Assembly (NCBI GenBank): GCA_035505915.1
Contig: DATJQI010000039.1
Coordinates: 1 to 58,678, forward strand
Source: 40CM-2-70-7 sp035505915
Lineage (GTDB): Bacteria > Gemmatimonadota > Gemmatimonadetes > Gemmatimonadales > GWC2-71-9
Length of the DNA stretch: 58,678 nucleotides
Reading direction: 5' to 3'
The position numbers and the translations under genes were made by a program. Below are positions 33,932 to 41,906 of this stretch, piece after piece. Position 1 is the stretch's first letter, and every line of letters starts with the position of its first letter. The notes beneath the pieces are model-generated. The model had not been told where the DNA came from. It saw nothing but the letters and a program-made list of their open reading frames with translations, and did no database searches.

Positions 33932-34144
33932 TCAGCTCGCGGCCTTGGCCGTCCCGTACTTCTGGCGGAACCGCTCCACGCGGCCGGCGGTATCGACCAG
34001 ACGCTGCTTGCCGGTGAAGAAGGGGTGGCACTTGCCGCAGATTTCGACGTTGATCGCCGGCGTCGTCGACCGCGTCACGAAGGTGTTCCCGCACGCGCAG
34101 GTCACGACGGCGCGCTGATAGCTCGGATGAATGCCCGGTTTCAC
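33932..34144 (-). CDS. rpmE: 50S ribosomal protein L31 (zinc form)
   Basis: A 70-residue bL31. Its conserved opening KPGIHPSYQ follows a GTG at 34144, with AGGA about 9 nt upstream; a longer in-frame start would place the promoter inside the gene. Four zinc-ligand cysteines are present (CAC and CGKC), so it is the C+ form. It is the first gene of the rpmE-prfA-prmC-ylbF-tmk-ctpA-DUF2520 operon. Confidence 0.94.
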   Translation of the reverse strand: MKPGIHPSYQRAVVTCACGNTFVTRSTTPAINVEICGKCHPFFTGKQRLVDTAGRVERFRQKYGTAKAAS

Positions 34145-34185
34145 GAATGTCCGTCCTAGCAGAGGTTGTGCTGTCGAAGGGCGGA

Positions 34186-34215
34186 AATATAAACGGGGCA
34201 TGAGGTTGGCGACAA
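34186..34215 (-). promoter_or_regulatory. rpmE operon promoter
   Basis: On the minus strand, TTGTCG (34215-34210), an 18-nt spacer and TATATT (34191-34186). The predicted start near 34179 leaves a leader of about 35 nt before the GTG at 34144. It is divergent from the crp promoter 20 nt away. Confidence 0.6.
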
Positions 34216-34235
34216 GCGCGCGCCCGCGCGCCGAA

Positions 34236-34264
34236 TTGACACCCGGAGGCTACAGCCGTAACCT
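34236..34264 (+). promoter_or_regulatory. Promoter of the Crp/Fnr gene
   Basis: A perfect TTGACA (34236-34241), a 17-nt spacer and TAACCT (34259-34264). The predicted start is about 34 nt before the GTG at 34305. Confidence 0.6.
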
Positions 34265-34304
34265 TGCCCAGACGCCCAAGTCCCGATTCTCGCAAAGGAT
34301 ACGC

Positions 34305-34976
34305 GTGCCCGCTTCCGAGGTCCTTCGCAGGGTTCCACTCTTCTCCGAGCTGTCGCCGGCCGACTTCCAGCGGGTGATGGATGTCGCCCGGGAGCGCTCC
34401 CACCCCAAGAATTCCGTCATTCTCTTCGAGGACGACCCCGGCGACGCCCTGTACGTCGTCTGTGAGGGCCAGGTCAAGGTGGTCCTGATCGGCGAGGACG
34501 GCCGCGAGGTGATCCTGTCGGTCCTCGGGGAGGGAGAGTTCTTCGGCGAGATGGCGCTCATCGACGACGAGCCCCGGTCGGCTCACGTCATCGCGATGGA
34601 GGATTCGTCGCTCGTGGTGCTCCGGCGCGAAGACTTCCAACCCATCCTCGCGTCCACGCCGGCCATCGCCATCGCCCTCCTCCGCGAGCTGTCGCGCCGC
34701 CTCCGGCGCGTGGACGAGAAAGTCGGGAGCCTGGTGCTCCTGGACGTCAACGGGCGCGTGGCGCGGCTCCTCCTCGAAATGGCGGACGAGGCCGGGGGCG
34801 AGCGCATCACGCGGCGGCTCACCCATCACACCATCGCGCAGATGATCGGCTCCTCCCGCGAAACCGTTTCCCGCACCATGCGCGAGCTGGTGGACAAGGG
34901 GATGATCGAAGTGGGGCGGAAGGAAATCCTGGTCAAGAACCGGTCGGCCCTGGCGGAGGCGGCGGGGCGATCGTGA
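34305..34976 (+). CDS. Crp/Fnr family transcription regulator
   Basis: A 223-residue protein. The GTG start has AAAGGA 5 nt upstream and gives the standard family N-terminus ('VLRRVPLFSELSPADF'). The cyclic nucleotide-binding domain (about 8-125) keeps the phosphate cassette FFGEMALIDDEPRSA, with Glu82, Arg91 and Ser92 in the positions that bind cAMP in Crp, so it probably binds a cyclic nucleotide rather than an Fe-S cluster. The winged helix (about 150-220) has the Crp recognition helix SRETVSRTM. It may control the downstream hydrolase/mla genes, but no symmetrical Crp site is obvious in the gaps. Confidence 0.9.
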   Translation: MPASEVLRRVPLFSELSPADFQRVMDVARERSHPKNSVILFEDDPGDALYVVCEGQVKVVLIGEDGREVILSVLGEGEFFGEMALIDDEPRSAHVIAMEDSSLVVLRREDFQPILASTPAIAIALLRELSRRLRRVDEKVGSLVLLDVNGRVARLLLEMADEAGGERITRRLTHHTIAQMIGSSRETVSRTMRELVDKGMIEVGRKEILVKNRSALAEAAGRS

Positions 34977-35008
34977 GGTACGTCACGACGGGGCCGTGAG
35001 GCGCCGGC

Positions 35009-35038
35009 TTGTCGTACGTTGCAGATTTTCCGTAACTT
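35009..35038 (+). promoter_or_regulatory. Promoter of the MBL-fold hydrolase gene
   Basis: TTGTCG (35009-35014), 18-nt spacer, TAACTT (35033-35038). The -35 and spacing are identical to the rpmE promoter. The predicted leader is only about 11 nt, with TAGGA near its 5' end as the ribosome site. Confidence 0.45.
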
Positions 35039-35055
35039 AGCCCTAGGATTACGGC

Positions 35056-35931
35056 GTGTCTCAAGGCAAGTACTCGGTGACGTTTTGGGGAACCCGGGGG
35101 TCCATCCCGACCCCCGGCGCCCACACCGCGCGCTACGGCGGCAACACGCCGTGCGTGGCCGTGGAGGGCGTCGGGGGCGGCGTGGTTATCCTGGACGCGG
35201 GCACCGGGATCCGGGCCTTGGGCGGAAAGCTGGCGGAGCGGCAGAACGGCGCGGTGACGGCGGAGATTCTGCTGTCGCACGCGCACTGGGACCACATCCA
35301 GGGGCTCCCCTACTTCAAGCCGTTCTTCTCCCCCGGCAACGTGGTGCGGATCTGGGGCTCGCAGCAGGGCGACGTGCCGCTGGAGGCGATCCTGCGGCAG
35401 CAGATGCACCCCGCGGTGTTCCCGGTGCCGCTGGACGCGCTGTCGGCCCGGCTGTCGGTGGAACACGTGGAGGACGGGGAGTTTCCGGTCGGCGAGTTCC
35501 GGGTGCGCTCGATGCGCCTGCGGCACCCGGGAACCACCTTGGGGTACCGGCTGACCCCCGCGGCGGGCGGCGCGAGCCTGGCGTACGTGACGGATAACGA
35601 GCTGGGTCCGGGCGGGCGGTACGACACCGGGCCGGGCTGGCGACCTGAGCTGGTGCAGTTCCTGAAGGGCGTGGACGTGCTGATTCACGACGCGATGTAC
35701 ACGCCCGGCGAGCTCGCGACGCACGCGGGCTGGGGGCATTCGAGCTATACCGAGGCGGTGGCCCTCGCCGCCGAAGCGGGAATCGGGCGCCTCGTGCTCT
35801 TCCATCACGAGCCCGACCACCCGGACGGCGCGATGGACGATCTGGTCGCCGCGGCGCGGAACGAAGCGAAACACCGTGGCGGGCCCCGTGAGGTGCTCGC
35901 CGCTCAGGAAGGACTGCAGTTGACGTTGTGA
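35056..35931 (+). CDS. Metallo-beta-lactamase-fold hydrolase
   Basis: A 291-residue MBL-fold protein, GTG start with AGGA 7 nt upstream. It opens with 'VTFWGTRGSIPTPG...RYGGNTPCV', the signature of a COG1235/PhnP-like phosphodiesterase subgroup often found near sensory genes. The metal-binding HxHxDH is at 75-80 (HAHWDH), with later ligands in 'VDVLIHDAMYTPGE' and the final 'LVLFHHEPDHPD'. The substrate is unknown; cyclic nucleotide or RNA phosphodiester hydrolysis is possible. It sits between a Crp-type regulator and the Mla-type genes. Confidence 0.85.
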   Translation: MSQGKYSVTFWGTRGSIPTPGAHTARYGGNTPCVAVEGVGGGVVILDAGTGIRALGGKLAERQNGAVTAEILLSHAHWDHIQGLPYFKPFFSPGNVVRIWGSQQGDVPLEAILRQQMHPAVFPVPLDALSARLSVEHVEDGEFPVGEFRVRSMRLRHPGTTLGYRLTPAAGGASLAYVTDNELGPGGRYDTGPGWRPELVQFLKGVDVLIHDAMYTPGELATHAGWGHSSYTEAVALAAEAGIGRLVLFHHEPDHPDGAMDDLVAAARNEAKHRGGPREVLAAQEGLQLTL

Positions 35932-35968
35932 GCACCCACAGGGGTCTTGGACCCGAGGAGCACCATCT

Positions 35969-36679
35969 ATGAGTTCGCGTTCGATGCTGGCCCTGCTCGC
36001 TCTCGCCGCCGCCGGCGGTCTCGCGGCGCCGGCGACCGCGCAGCAGGCGCAGGACACCCGCTCGGGCGTCGCCGTCTTCGCGTTCGAGAACGGCGGCTCG
36101 ATGGGGCTGAAGGACCCGATGGATTTCGAAGGCCTGCAGCGCGGGTTCGCCGGAATGCTGATCTCCGAGCTCTCCGCCAACAACGGCTGGCGCGTGGTGG
36201 AGCGCGAGCAGATCCAGAAGCTCACCGACGAGCAGAACCTGGGCGCGTCGGGCCGGGTCGACCCGCAGACCGCCTCCAAGGTCGGCAAGCTGGTGGGCGC
36301 CAAGTACGCCGTCACCGGCTCCTTCATCGACAACATGGGCACCTGGCGGGTGGACATCCGCCTGGTGAACGTCGAGACCTCGGAGATCATCAAGACCGAG
36401 TCCCAGACGGCGTCCCAGGACAAGCTGTTCGGCATCATCTCCGACATCGCCCAGCGCCTGATGAAAGACGTGAACCTCCCCGCGCTGCCGAAGGACGTGT
36501 CCACCCAGCGGATGAGCCGCCAGGTGCCGACCGAGGCCCTGACCTACTATTCGCGGGCCCTGCTCTATCACGACCGCGGGCAGAAGGACAAGGCGGTGGA
36601 GATGTATCAGCGGGCGATCGCGGTATTCCCGAACTACACCGAGGCCCAGGACGGCCTGAAGAGGGAGCAGCAGTCCTGA
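35969..36679 (+). CDS. CsgG/HfaB-like periplasmic protein with C-terminal TPR
   Basis: A 236-residue exported protein (signal peptide 1-25, cleavage near ATAQQ). Residues about 30-165 show the CsgG fold pattern: 'GVAVFAFENGG', 'LISELSANNGWRVVERE', 'KLVGAKYAVTGSFID' and 'DIRLVNVETSEII'. The last 55 residues are one or two TPR units ('EALTYYSRALLYHDRGQKDKAVEMYQRAI'). There is no lipobox, so it is probably soluble, unlike true CsgG. The ATG has GAGGAG 8 nt upstream. It is 7 nt before the MlaE-type gene and may be a periplasmic partner of that system. Confidence 0.75.
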   Translation: MSSRSMLALLALAAAGGLAAPATAQQAQDTRSGVAVFAFENGGSMGLKDPMDFEGLQRGFAGMLISELSANNGWRVVEREQIQKLTDEQNLGASGRVDPQTASKVGKLVGAKYAVTGSFIDNMGTWRVDIRLVNVETSEIIKTESQTASQDKLFGIISDIAQRLMKDVNLPALPKDVSTQRMSRQVPTEALTYYSRALLYHDRGQKDKAVEMYQRAIAVFPNYTEAQDGLKREQQS

Positions 36680-36686
36680 CCGTCCG

Positions 36687-37454
36687 GTGAACGTCATCGG
36701 ACGCTTGGGTGGCACCGCGGCGCGCCGGCTCTCCCAGTTGGGAGCGCTGGCGCGCTTCGGTTTCGGGGCCCTGCGGGCGCTCGTCACGCTCCCCACCGCC
36801 GGCCGGAGCGTGGCCTTCCGCGTGACGATGAATCAGATCCGGTTCACGGCCGTCCACGCCGTGGGGCTCGTCGTCCTCCTGTCGAGCATTCTGAGCTTCC
36901 TCGTCATCTCGCAGGCCGCCCGGGAGCTCGGCTCCATCGGGAAGACCGAGTGGCTGGGGACCCTGATGGTGGTCGTGATCGTCCGGGAGCTGGGCCCCCT
37001 CGTGACGGCGCTCGTGGTGGCGGGGCGCTCGGGCACCGCCATCGCCGCGGAGCTCGCCACCAATCAGGTGATGGGCGAAGTCCGCGCGCTCGAGGGCATG
37101 GGCATCGACCCGCGCCAGTATCTCGTCGTGCCGCGATTCATCGGCGCGCTGGTCTCGGTGTTCATCCTGATGGTGCTGTTCGACGTCGTCGCGATCGCCG
37201 GCGGCCTCTCCGCCGCCTCCTTCAACGGCATGGCGCCGGGACGCTACATGGACGTGGTCCTCCAGGCCCTCACGCTCCGGGACGTCTGGCTCACCGTGCT
37301 GAAGGCGCTCTTCTACGGGCTGGTGGTCGGCACGGTGCCGAGCTTCTACGGGCTCGGGGTCCGGCGCGGGCCCACGGAGATTCCCATCGCCGCGAGCCGG
37401 GCCACCGTGTCGTCGATCGTCGGCATCTTCCTGGGCGCCGCCCTCTTCGGCTGA
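36687..37454 (+). CDS. mlaE: MlaE/YrbE family ABC permease
   Basis: The 255-residue inner-membrane permease of an MCE-type lipid transport system. After an amphipathic N-terminal helix it has about 5-6 membrane helices and the family core 'RELGPLVTALVVAGRSGTAIAAELATNQVMGEVRALEGMGIDPRQYLVVPR', which includes the cytoplasmic coupling region. GTG start. It is followed by a motif-less ATPase homologue (2-nt gap) and MlaD, the usual E-F-D-type set in a different order from E. coli. No mlaB or mlaC is nearby. Confidence 0.92.
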   Translation: MNVIGRLGGTAARRLSQLGALARFGFGALRALVTLPTAGRSVAFRVTMNQIRFTAVHAVGLVVLLSSILSFLVISQAARELGSIGKTEWLGTLMVVVIVRELGPLVTALVVAGRSGTAIAAELATNQVMGEVRALEGMGIDPRQYLVVPRFIGALVSVFILMVLFDVVAIAGGLSAASFNGMAPGRYMDVVLQALTLRDVWLTVLKALFYGLVVGTVPSFYGLGVRRGPTEIPIAASRATVSSIVGIFLGAALFG

Positions 37455-37455
37455 C

Positions 37456-38184
37456 GTGACCGGCCCCTCCGCCCCCGCCCCCGCCGCCGGCCGGCCGTCC
37501 GTGTACGCCGGTCCGCCGCTCGTCTTCGACCAGGTGCTCCTCTCGCCCCGGGCCGCGACGCCGTTCTCGCTCACGGTGGAGGCGGGCCAGACGGCCGTGG
37601 TCTTGGGCGATGAAGACGTCGGCGTGTCCTCGCTCGGCGCGCTGGCTCTGGCCCTGGAGATCCCGCGCGCCGGTCACGTCCGCGTGCTGGGAACCGACCT
37701 GAGCACCCTTTCCGAACGCGACCGCTTGGCCTTCCGCCGCCGGGTTGGCTACCTTCCAGCCGGTGACGGGCTGCTGCAAAACCTTTCACTGCGGGACAAC
37801 GTGGCCCTCCCGCTCCGGTTCGGCAGCACGGCCGGCTCGCAGGAAATCGAAGGACGGGTGGACGTGATGCTGGCGGCGGGCCGCATCACCAAGATCGCCG
37901 GCCTGCGTCCCGCCCAGGCCACCGAGGAAGAACGACGCCGCACGGCCCTGGTGCGGGCACTGGCGTTCGATCCCGTGCTCCTCATCCTGGAACAGCCGTT
38001 CGACGGCCTGACGTCGCGGGTGGCGGGCGAGCTGCTGACGCTGGCGCGGGGGGGCGAAGAAGCGCAGGGAGCCCGCCGGTCCGTGCTGATCACCGGCCAG
38101 GAGCTGCCACCGATGCTGCAGAACCGGGTCGAGCGGGTGTACCGCCTGCACCGGGCGGGCGCGCTCGAGCTCGAGCCCGTGTAG
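37456..38184 (+). CDS. MlaF-like ABC protein lacking all catalytic motifs
   Basis: A 242-residue protein that aligns with ABC ATPases end to end but has lost the catalytic residues. The Walker A position reads GDEDVGVSS (51-59), with Val57 for the Lys. The Q-loop reads VGYLPAG, without Gln. The LSGGQ signature is replaced by QATEEE (154-159). Walker B is LLILEQP (175-181), with Gln180 for the catalytic Glu. The H-loop reads ITGQE. Structural landmarks such as 'NLSLRDNVALPLRF' and 'RRTALVRALAFDP' are intact and codon use is normal, so it is not a pseudogene. It lies between mlaE and mlaD and should be the NBD partner. A scaffold or regulator role, or ATP binding without hydrolysis, is inference. 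Confidence 0.8.
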   Translation: MTGPSAPAPAAGRPSVYAGPPLVFDQVLLSPRAATPFSLTVEAGQTAVVLGDEDVGVSSLGALALALEIPRAGHVRVLGTDLSTLSERDRLAFRRRVGYLPAGDGLLQNLSLRDNVALPLRFGSTAGSQEIEGRVDVMLAAGRITKIAGLRPAQATEEERRRTALVRALAFDPVLLILEQPFDGLTSRVAGELLTLARGGEEAQGARRSVLITGQELPPMLQNRVERVYRLHRAGALELEPV

Positions 38185-38198
38185 GCCTTCGAGGAGCC

Positions 38199-39119
38199 GT
38201 GGATACCAACCGTCAGGACTTCATCGTCGGTCTCTTGCTGGTGGTCGCCGTCGGCCTGGTCGTCGGCGCCCTCCTCGCGACCAGCGGCTGGGGGCAGCGC
38301 CGGTACGCGCTGTACCTCCGCGTGGCCAACGCCGAGGGCATCAGCGCGGACACGAGGGTCCTGGTGGAGGGCCTCGAGATCGGCCGGGTGCGCAGCATCG
38401 TCCCGCGGGTGGACCCGGCGACGCGTCGCGTCTCGTTCATCGCCCGGCTTTCCCTGGCGCAGGAGTTCGAGGACGGCTCCCAGCTCCAGCTCCCCCTGGG
38501 CACCCGGGCCGCCATCTCCTCCGTGAGTCAGATCTCCTCGGCGTCCGAGATCGTGCTGATTCTCCCCGATTCCACCCGCGGGGTCACCCGGATGCTCGGC
38601 GCGGGCGACACCATCAATTCGGACCGCCCGTCCTCGGCACTCGACTCCCTGAAGGTCGTGGTGACCAACCTGTCGAGCGACGTGCACGACGTGCTGGTCC
38701 AGGCCCGCGAAGCCCTGCGGGGCGTGCAGCGGACCCTCGCACAGACCACCACGACGATCCACGACCTGACCCCGGGTCTCTCGGCGGCGGTGGCGAGCGT
38801 GTCGGCGAGCATGGCCCGGATCGACTCGGTCACCGCGCACATCCCGCCGGGGATCGCCGACTCGGTGACCACGACCCTGGCGTCCTCCAACCGGCTCCTG
38901 CTCCACCTGGATTCTCTCGCCCAGGACGCCCGGAACCTCGCCTCCGAGAACCGCGGCGACCTGCGCACCACCGCGGCGAACCTGGCCGAGCTGTCCCGCC
39001 AGCTGAATCACTTCGCGGACGCCGTGTCCCGCCGGCCGTACCGGTTCCTGACCGGCGTCCAGCCGCTGCCGCCCGACTCCTCGAAGGCGGACCCGCCGCG
39101 GGACTCCATCAAGCCGTGA
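38199..39119 (+). CDS. mlaD: MlaD family MCE-domain protein
   Basis: A 306-residue MCE protein, GTG start. It has one N-terminal membrane anchor (about 7-27), an MCE domain (about 38-115, 'YALYLRVANAEGISADTRVLVEGLEIGRVRSI'), and a long helical C-terminal region (about 145-280) rich in Ser/Thr and Leu, as in needle-forming MCE proteins. The tail is Pro-rich. MCE rings carry phospholipids between membranes. The stop overlaps the HD-GYP gene (GTGA). Confidence 0.9.
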   Translation: MDTNRQDFIVGLLLVVAVGLVVGALLATSGWGQRRYALYLRVANAEGISADTRVLVEGLEIGRVRSIVPRVDPATRRVSFIARLSLAQEFEDGSQLQLPLGTRAAISSVSQISSASEIVLILPDSTRGVTRMLGAGDTINSDRPSSALDSLKVVVTNLSSDVHDVLVQAREALRGVQRTLAQTTTTIHDLTPGLSAAVASVSASMARIDSVTAHIPPGIADSVTTTLASSNRLLLHLDSLAQDARNLASENRGDLRTTAANLAELSRQLNHFADAVSRRPYRFLTGVQPLPPDSSKADPPRDSIKP

Positions 39120-41071
39120 GCGGACGCTACGTGCTCCTCCATCCGGCGGCCTGGTCTCCGGCCGCGGTGGTCGACGCCCTCGCGGGGGCGCAGGTGGAGC
39201 TCCGCCCGGTGACGGGGCCCCCGGGGCTGCAGGTGGACCACCGGCCGACCGTGTTCCTCCTGGACGCCGGCAGCCGCTCGATGTTTCCGCTCGACGCCCA
39301 GCGCGCCTTCGTGGACGCCGGAGGGGCCATCGTGGCCCTGGGCCGCGAGGGCGAAGTGGACGTCCCGGAGCCCTTCGCCGCCGAGCTCCTGGCCGCCTTC
39401 GTGCGGCATCCGGCGGGCCCGCGCCAGTTCCTGATCGCGGTGCGGAGCGCCCTGCGCGAGGCCGCGGCGCGGGCCGAAACGGCCCGGGCCCTGGCGCAGG
39501 CCGAGCAGCGGTCCCAGGAGATCGCGGAGCTGACCCGGATCGGCGCCGCGCTGGGCACCGAACGCGATCTCAAGAGCCTGCTCGAGCTGATTCTCACGCA
39601 GGCGCGGCGGATCACGCAGTCGGACGCCGGGTCCCTCTACCTGGTCGAAGCCGCCGATTCGGGGACGCCGCGCCTGCGCTTCTCGCTGGCCCAGACGTTC
39701 TCCAAGCCCGAGGCGCCCTTCGTCGAATTCACCATTCCGATGGACCGGTCGAGCCTCGCGGGGTACACCGCCACGACCGGCGACCCCCTGGTGATCGACG
39801 ACGCCTATTTCCTGCCGCCCGACGTGGAGTATTCGATCAACCGGTCGTTCGACGAGCGGTACGGCTACCGGTCCAAGTCGATGCTCGTGATCCCGATGAA
39901 GGATCACCGGGACCAGCGCATCGGCGTGCTGCAGCTCATCAACCGGAAGCGCGACTTCGACTCGGTGCTGGCCACCGCGGCGGACGTCGAGCGGGAGGTG
40001 GTACCCTACTCCCGCCGGACCGTGGAGCTGGTCACCGCGCTCGCCGCCCAGGCGGCGGTGGCGATCGAGAACAGCCGCCTCTATCAGGAAATCGAGCGGC
40101 TGTTCGAAGGGTTCGTCCGGGCGTCGGTCCAGGCCATCGAGCAGCGGGACCCCACCACCTTCGGTCATTCGGGCCGCGTCGCGGACTACACGGTGGGACT
40201 CGCGGAAGTCGTCGACCGGGCCGGTGACGGCCCCTACCGGGACCTGAAGTTCTCCCGCGAGCAGATCCGGGAAATCCGCTATGCGGGGCTCCTGCACGAC
40301 TTCGGAAAGGTCGGAGTGCGGGAGCAGGTGCTGGTGAAGGCGAAGAAGCTCTATCCGCCCGATCTCGACCTCATCCGGCAGCGTCACGCGTTCGTGCGCC
40401 GCAGCCTCGAGCGGGACTTCTGGCGCAAGCGCGCCGAGTTTCTCGAGCAGCACGGCAAGAGCGGCTATCCCGCGTTCCTGGCGTCGCTGGACGACGAGCA
40501 GCGCCAGGCGCTCGCCGACCTCGACCGCTTTCTGGAGGTGGTGCTCCAGTCGAACGAGCCGTCGCTGCTCCCCGAGCAGAACAAGCACGACCTGTCGGAG
40601 TTCGCGCGGCGGACGTACGCCGACCTGGGCGGCGAGCCGCAGCCGCTCCTGACCCAGGACGAGGTCCGCTACCTGACCATCCCGAAGGGGAGTCTGGACG
40701 AGACCGAGCGGCTCGAGATCGAGAGCCACGTGACGCACACGTTCAACTTCCTGAAGGAAATCCCCTGGACCCGGGAGCTGCGCCGGATTCCGGACATCGC
40801 CTACGGGCATCACGAGAAGCTCGACGGCCGCGGGTACCCCCGGAAGATCCACGGCGAGGCGATCCCGGTGCAGACGCGCATGATGACGATCTCGGACATC
40901 TTCGACGCCCTCACGGCCCAGGACCGTCCCTACAAGCGCGCCGTTCCCTCGGACCGCGCCCTCGACATCATGAAACAGGAAGTGACCGGCGGGCAGCTGG
41001 ACGGGGATCTCTACCGGCTGTTCGTCGAGGGGCGCGTGTTCGAATCCGCGCTCTCCCGCGGCGACGCGTGA
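39116..41071 (+). CDS. GAF and HD-GYP domain protein
   Basis: A 651-residue soluble protein, GTG start. Residues 1-120 are a receiver-like N-terminal domain without clear phosphorylation motifs. A short coiled coil leads into a GAF domain (about 150-335). The phosphohydrolase domain has His394-Asp395 (LLHDFGK) and the HHEKLDGRGYP motif at 565-575, so both HD and GYP signatures of c-di-GMP phosphodiesterases are intact. The two are 170 residues apart; typical HD-GYP domains have 60-80, which implies an insertion of about 100 residues, mostly helical. It is coupled to mlaD and to TauE by GTGA overlaps. Confidence 0.9.
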   Translation: MSGRYVLLHPAAWSPAAVVDALAGAQVELRPVTGPPGLQVDHRPTVFLLDAGSRSMFPLDAQRAFVDAGGAIVALGREGEVDVPEPFAAELLAAFVRHPAGPRQFLIAVRSALREAAARAETARALAQAEQRSQEIAELTRIGAALGTERDLKSLLELILTQARRITQSDAGSLYLVEAADSGTPRLRFSLAQTFSKPEAPFVEFTIPMDRSSLAGYTATTGDPLVIDDAYFLPPDVEYSINRSFDERYGYRSKSMLVIPMKDHRDQRIGVLQLINRKRDFDSVLATAADVEREVVPYSRRTVELVTALAAQAAVAIENSRLYQEIERLFEGFVRASVQAIEQRDPTTFGHSGRVADYTVGLAEVVDRAGDGPYRDLKFSREQIREIRYAGLLHDFGKVGVREQVLVKAKKLYPPDLDLIRQRHAFVRRSLERDFWRKRAEFLEQHGKSGYPAFLASLDDEQRQALADLDRFLEVVLQSNEPSLLPEQNKHDLSEFARRTYADLGGEPQPLLTQDEVRYLTIPKGSLDETERLEIESHVTHTFNFLKEIPWTRELRRIPDIAYGHHEKLDGRGYPRKIHGEAIPVQTRMMTISDIFDALTAQDRPYKRAVPSDRALDIMKQEVTGGQLDGDLYRLFVEGRVFESALSRGDA

Positions 41072-41904
41072 CGGCGTTCGGCATCTCGGGGCTGATCCTC
41101 GCAGGCTCGTTCCTCGCGGGGCTCCTGGGAGCACTGACGGGCCTGGGCGGCGGAATGGTGATCGTTCCGCTCCTCACCATCGGATTCGGCGTCAACATCC
41201 GGTACGCCATCGGGGCCTCCCTGGTCAGCGTGATCGCCACCTCCTCCGGCGCGGCCGCCGCGTACGTCCGCGAAGGCTTCACCAACATCCGGATCGGGAT
41301 GTTCCTGGAGATCGCCACCACCACGGGGGCCTTGATCGGGGCCCTGGTGGCGGGCTTGGTCTCCACGAGCGCCATCGCGATCGTGTTCGCGGCGGTGCTG
41401 GTGTATTCCGCGTACGCCTCGAGCCGGCCCCGGGTGGAGCACGTGAGTCACGATCTGTCGGACCCTCTGGCCCGGTGGCTGCGGCTCAACGGCACCTACC
41501 CCACCCCCGAGGGCGTCCAACCCTACGGCGTGCAGCGGGTGACGACCGGGTTCGGGTTGATGCTCGTCGCGGGCATCCTTTCGGGACTCCTGGGCATCGG
41601 GTCCGGAGCGGTCAAGGTCCTGGCGATGGACAACGCCATGCGGCTGCCGTTCAAGGTGTCCACCACCACCTCGAACTTCATGATCGGCGTGACCGCCGCG
41701 GCCAGCGCCGGCGTGTATCTCCGCCGCGGCTACATCGACCCCGGGCTGTCCTTCTCGGTCATGGTCGGCGTGCTCATCGGCGCCCTGGCGGGCGCCAAGA
41801 TCCTGACGCGGGCCCATCCCAAGCACCTCCGGATGGTGTTCAGCGTCGTCATCGTCGCCCTGGCCGCCGAGATGGTCTACAAGGCGATCACGGGGAGGAT
41901 CTAG
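41068..41904 (+). CDS. TauE/SafE family anion exporter
   Basis: A 278-residue membrane protein with about 8 helices in two homologous halves, each starting with a glycine-rich 'GLLGALTGLGGGMVIVPLL' or 'GILSGLLGIGSGAVKVLAM' segment, the TauE/SafE hallmark. Family members export sulfite, sulfonates or other organic anions; the substrate here is unknown. GTG start overlapping the HD-GYP stop. The DUF1634 partner follows directly. Confidence 0.9.
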   Translation: MTAFGISGLILAGSFLAGLLGALTGLGGGMVIVPLLTIGFGVNIRYAIGASLVSVIATSSGAAAAYVREGFTNIRIGMFLEIATTTGALIGALVAGLVSTSAIAIVFAAVLVYSAYASSRPRVEHVSHDLSDPLARWLRLNGTYPTPEGVQPYGVQRVTTGFGLMLVAGILSGLLGIGSGAVKVLAMDNAMRLPFKVSTTTSNFMIGVTAAASAGVYLRRGYIDPGLSFSVMVGVLIGALAGAKILTRAHPKHLRMVFSVVIVALAAEMVYKAITGRI

Positions 41905-41906
41905 CC

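Noticed and set aside
37456..38184. Possibility that the motif-less MlaF is a frameshifted gene
   Set aside because: The frame is continuous from start to stop, retains ABC structural segments on both sides of each lost motif, and no competing plus-strand frame restores the motifs.
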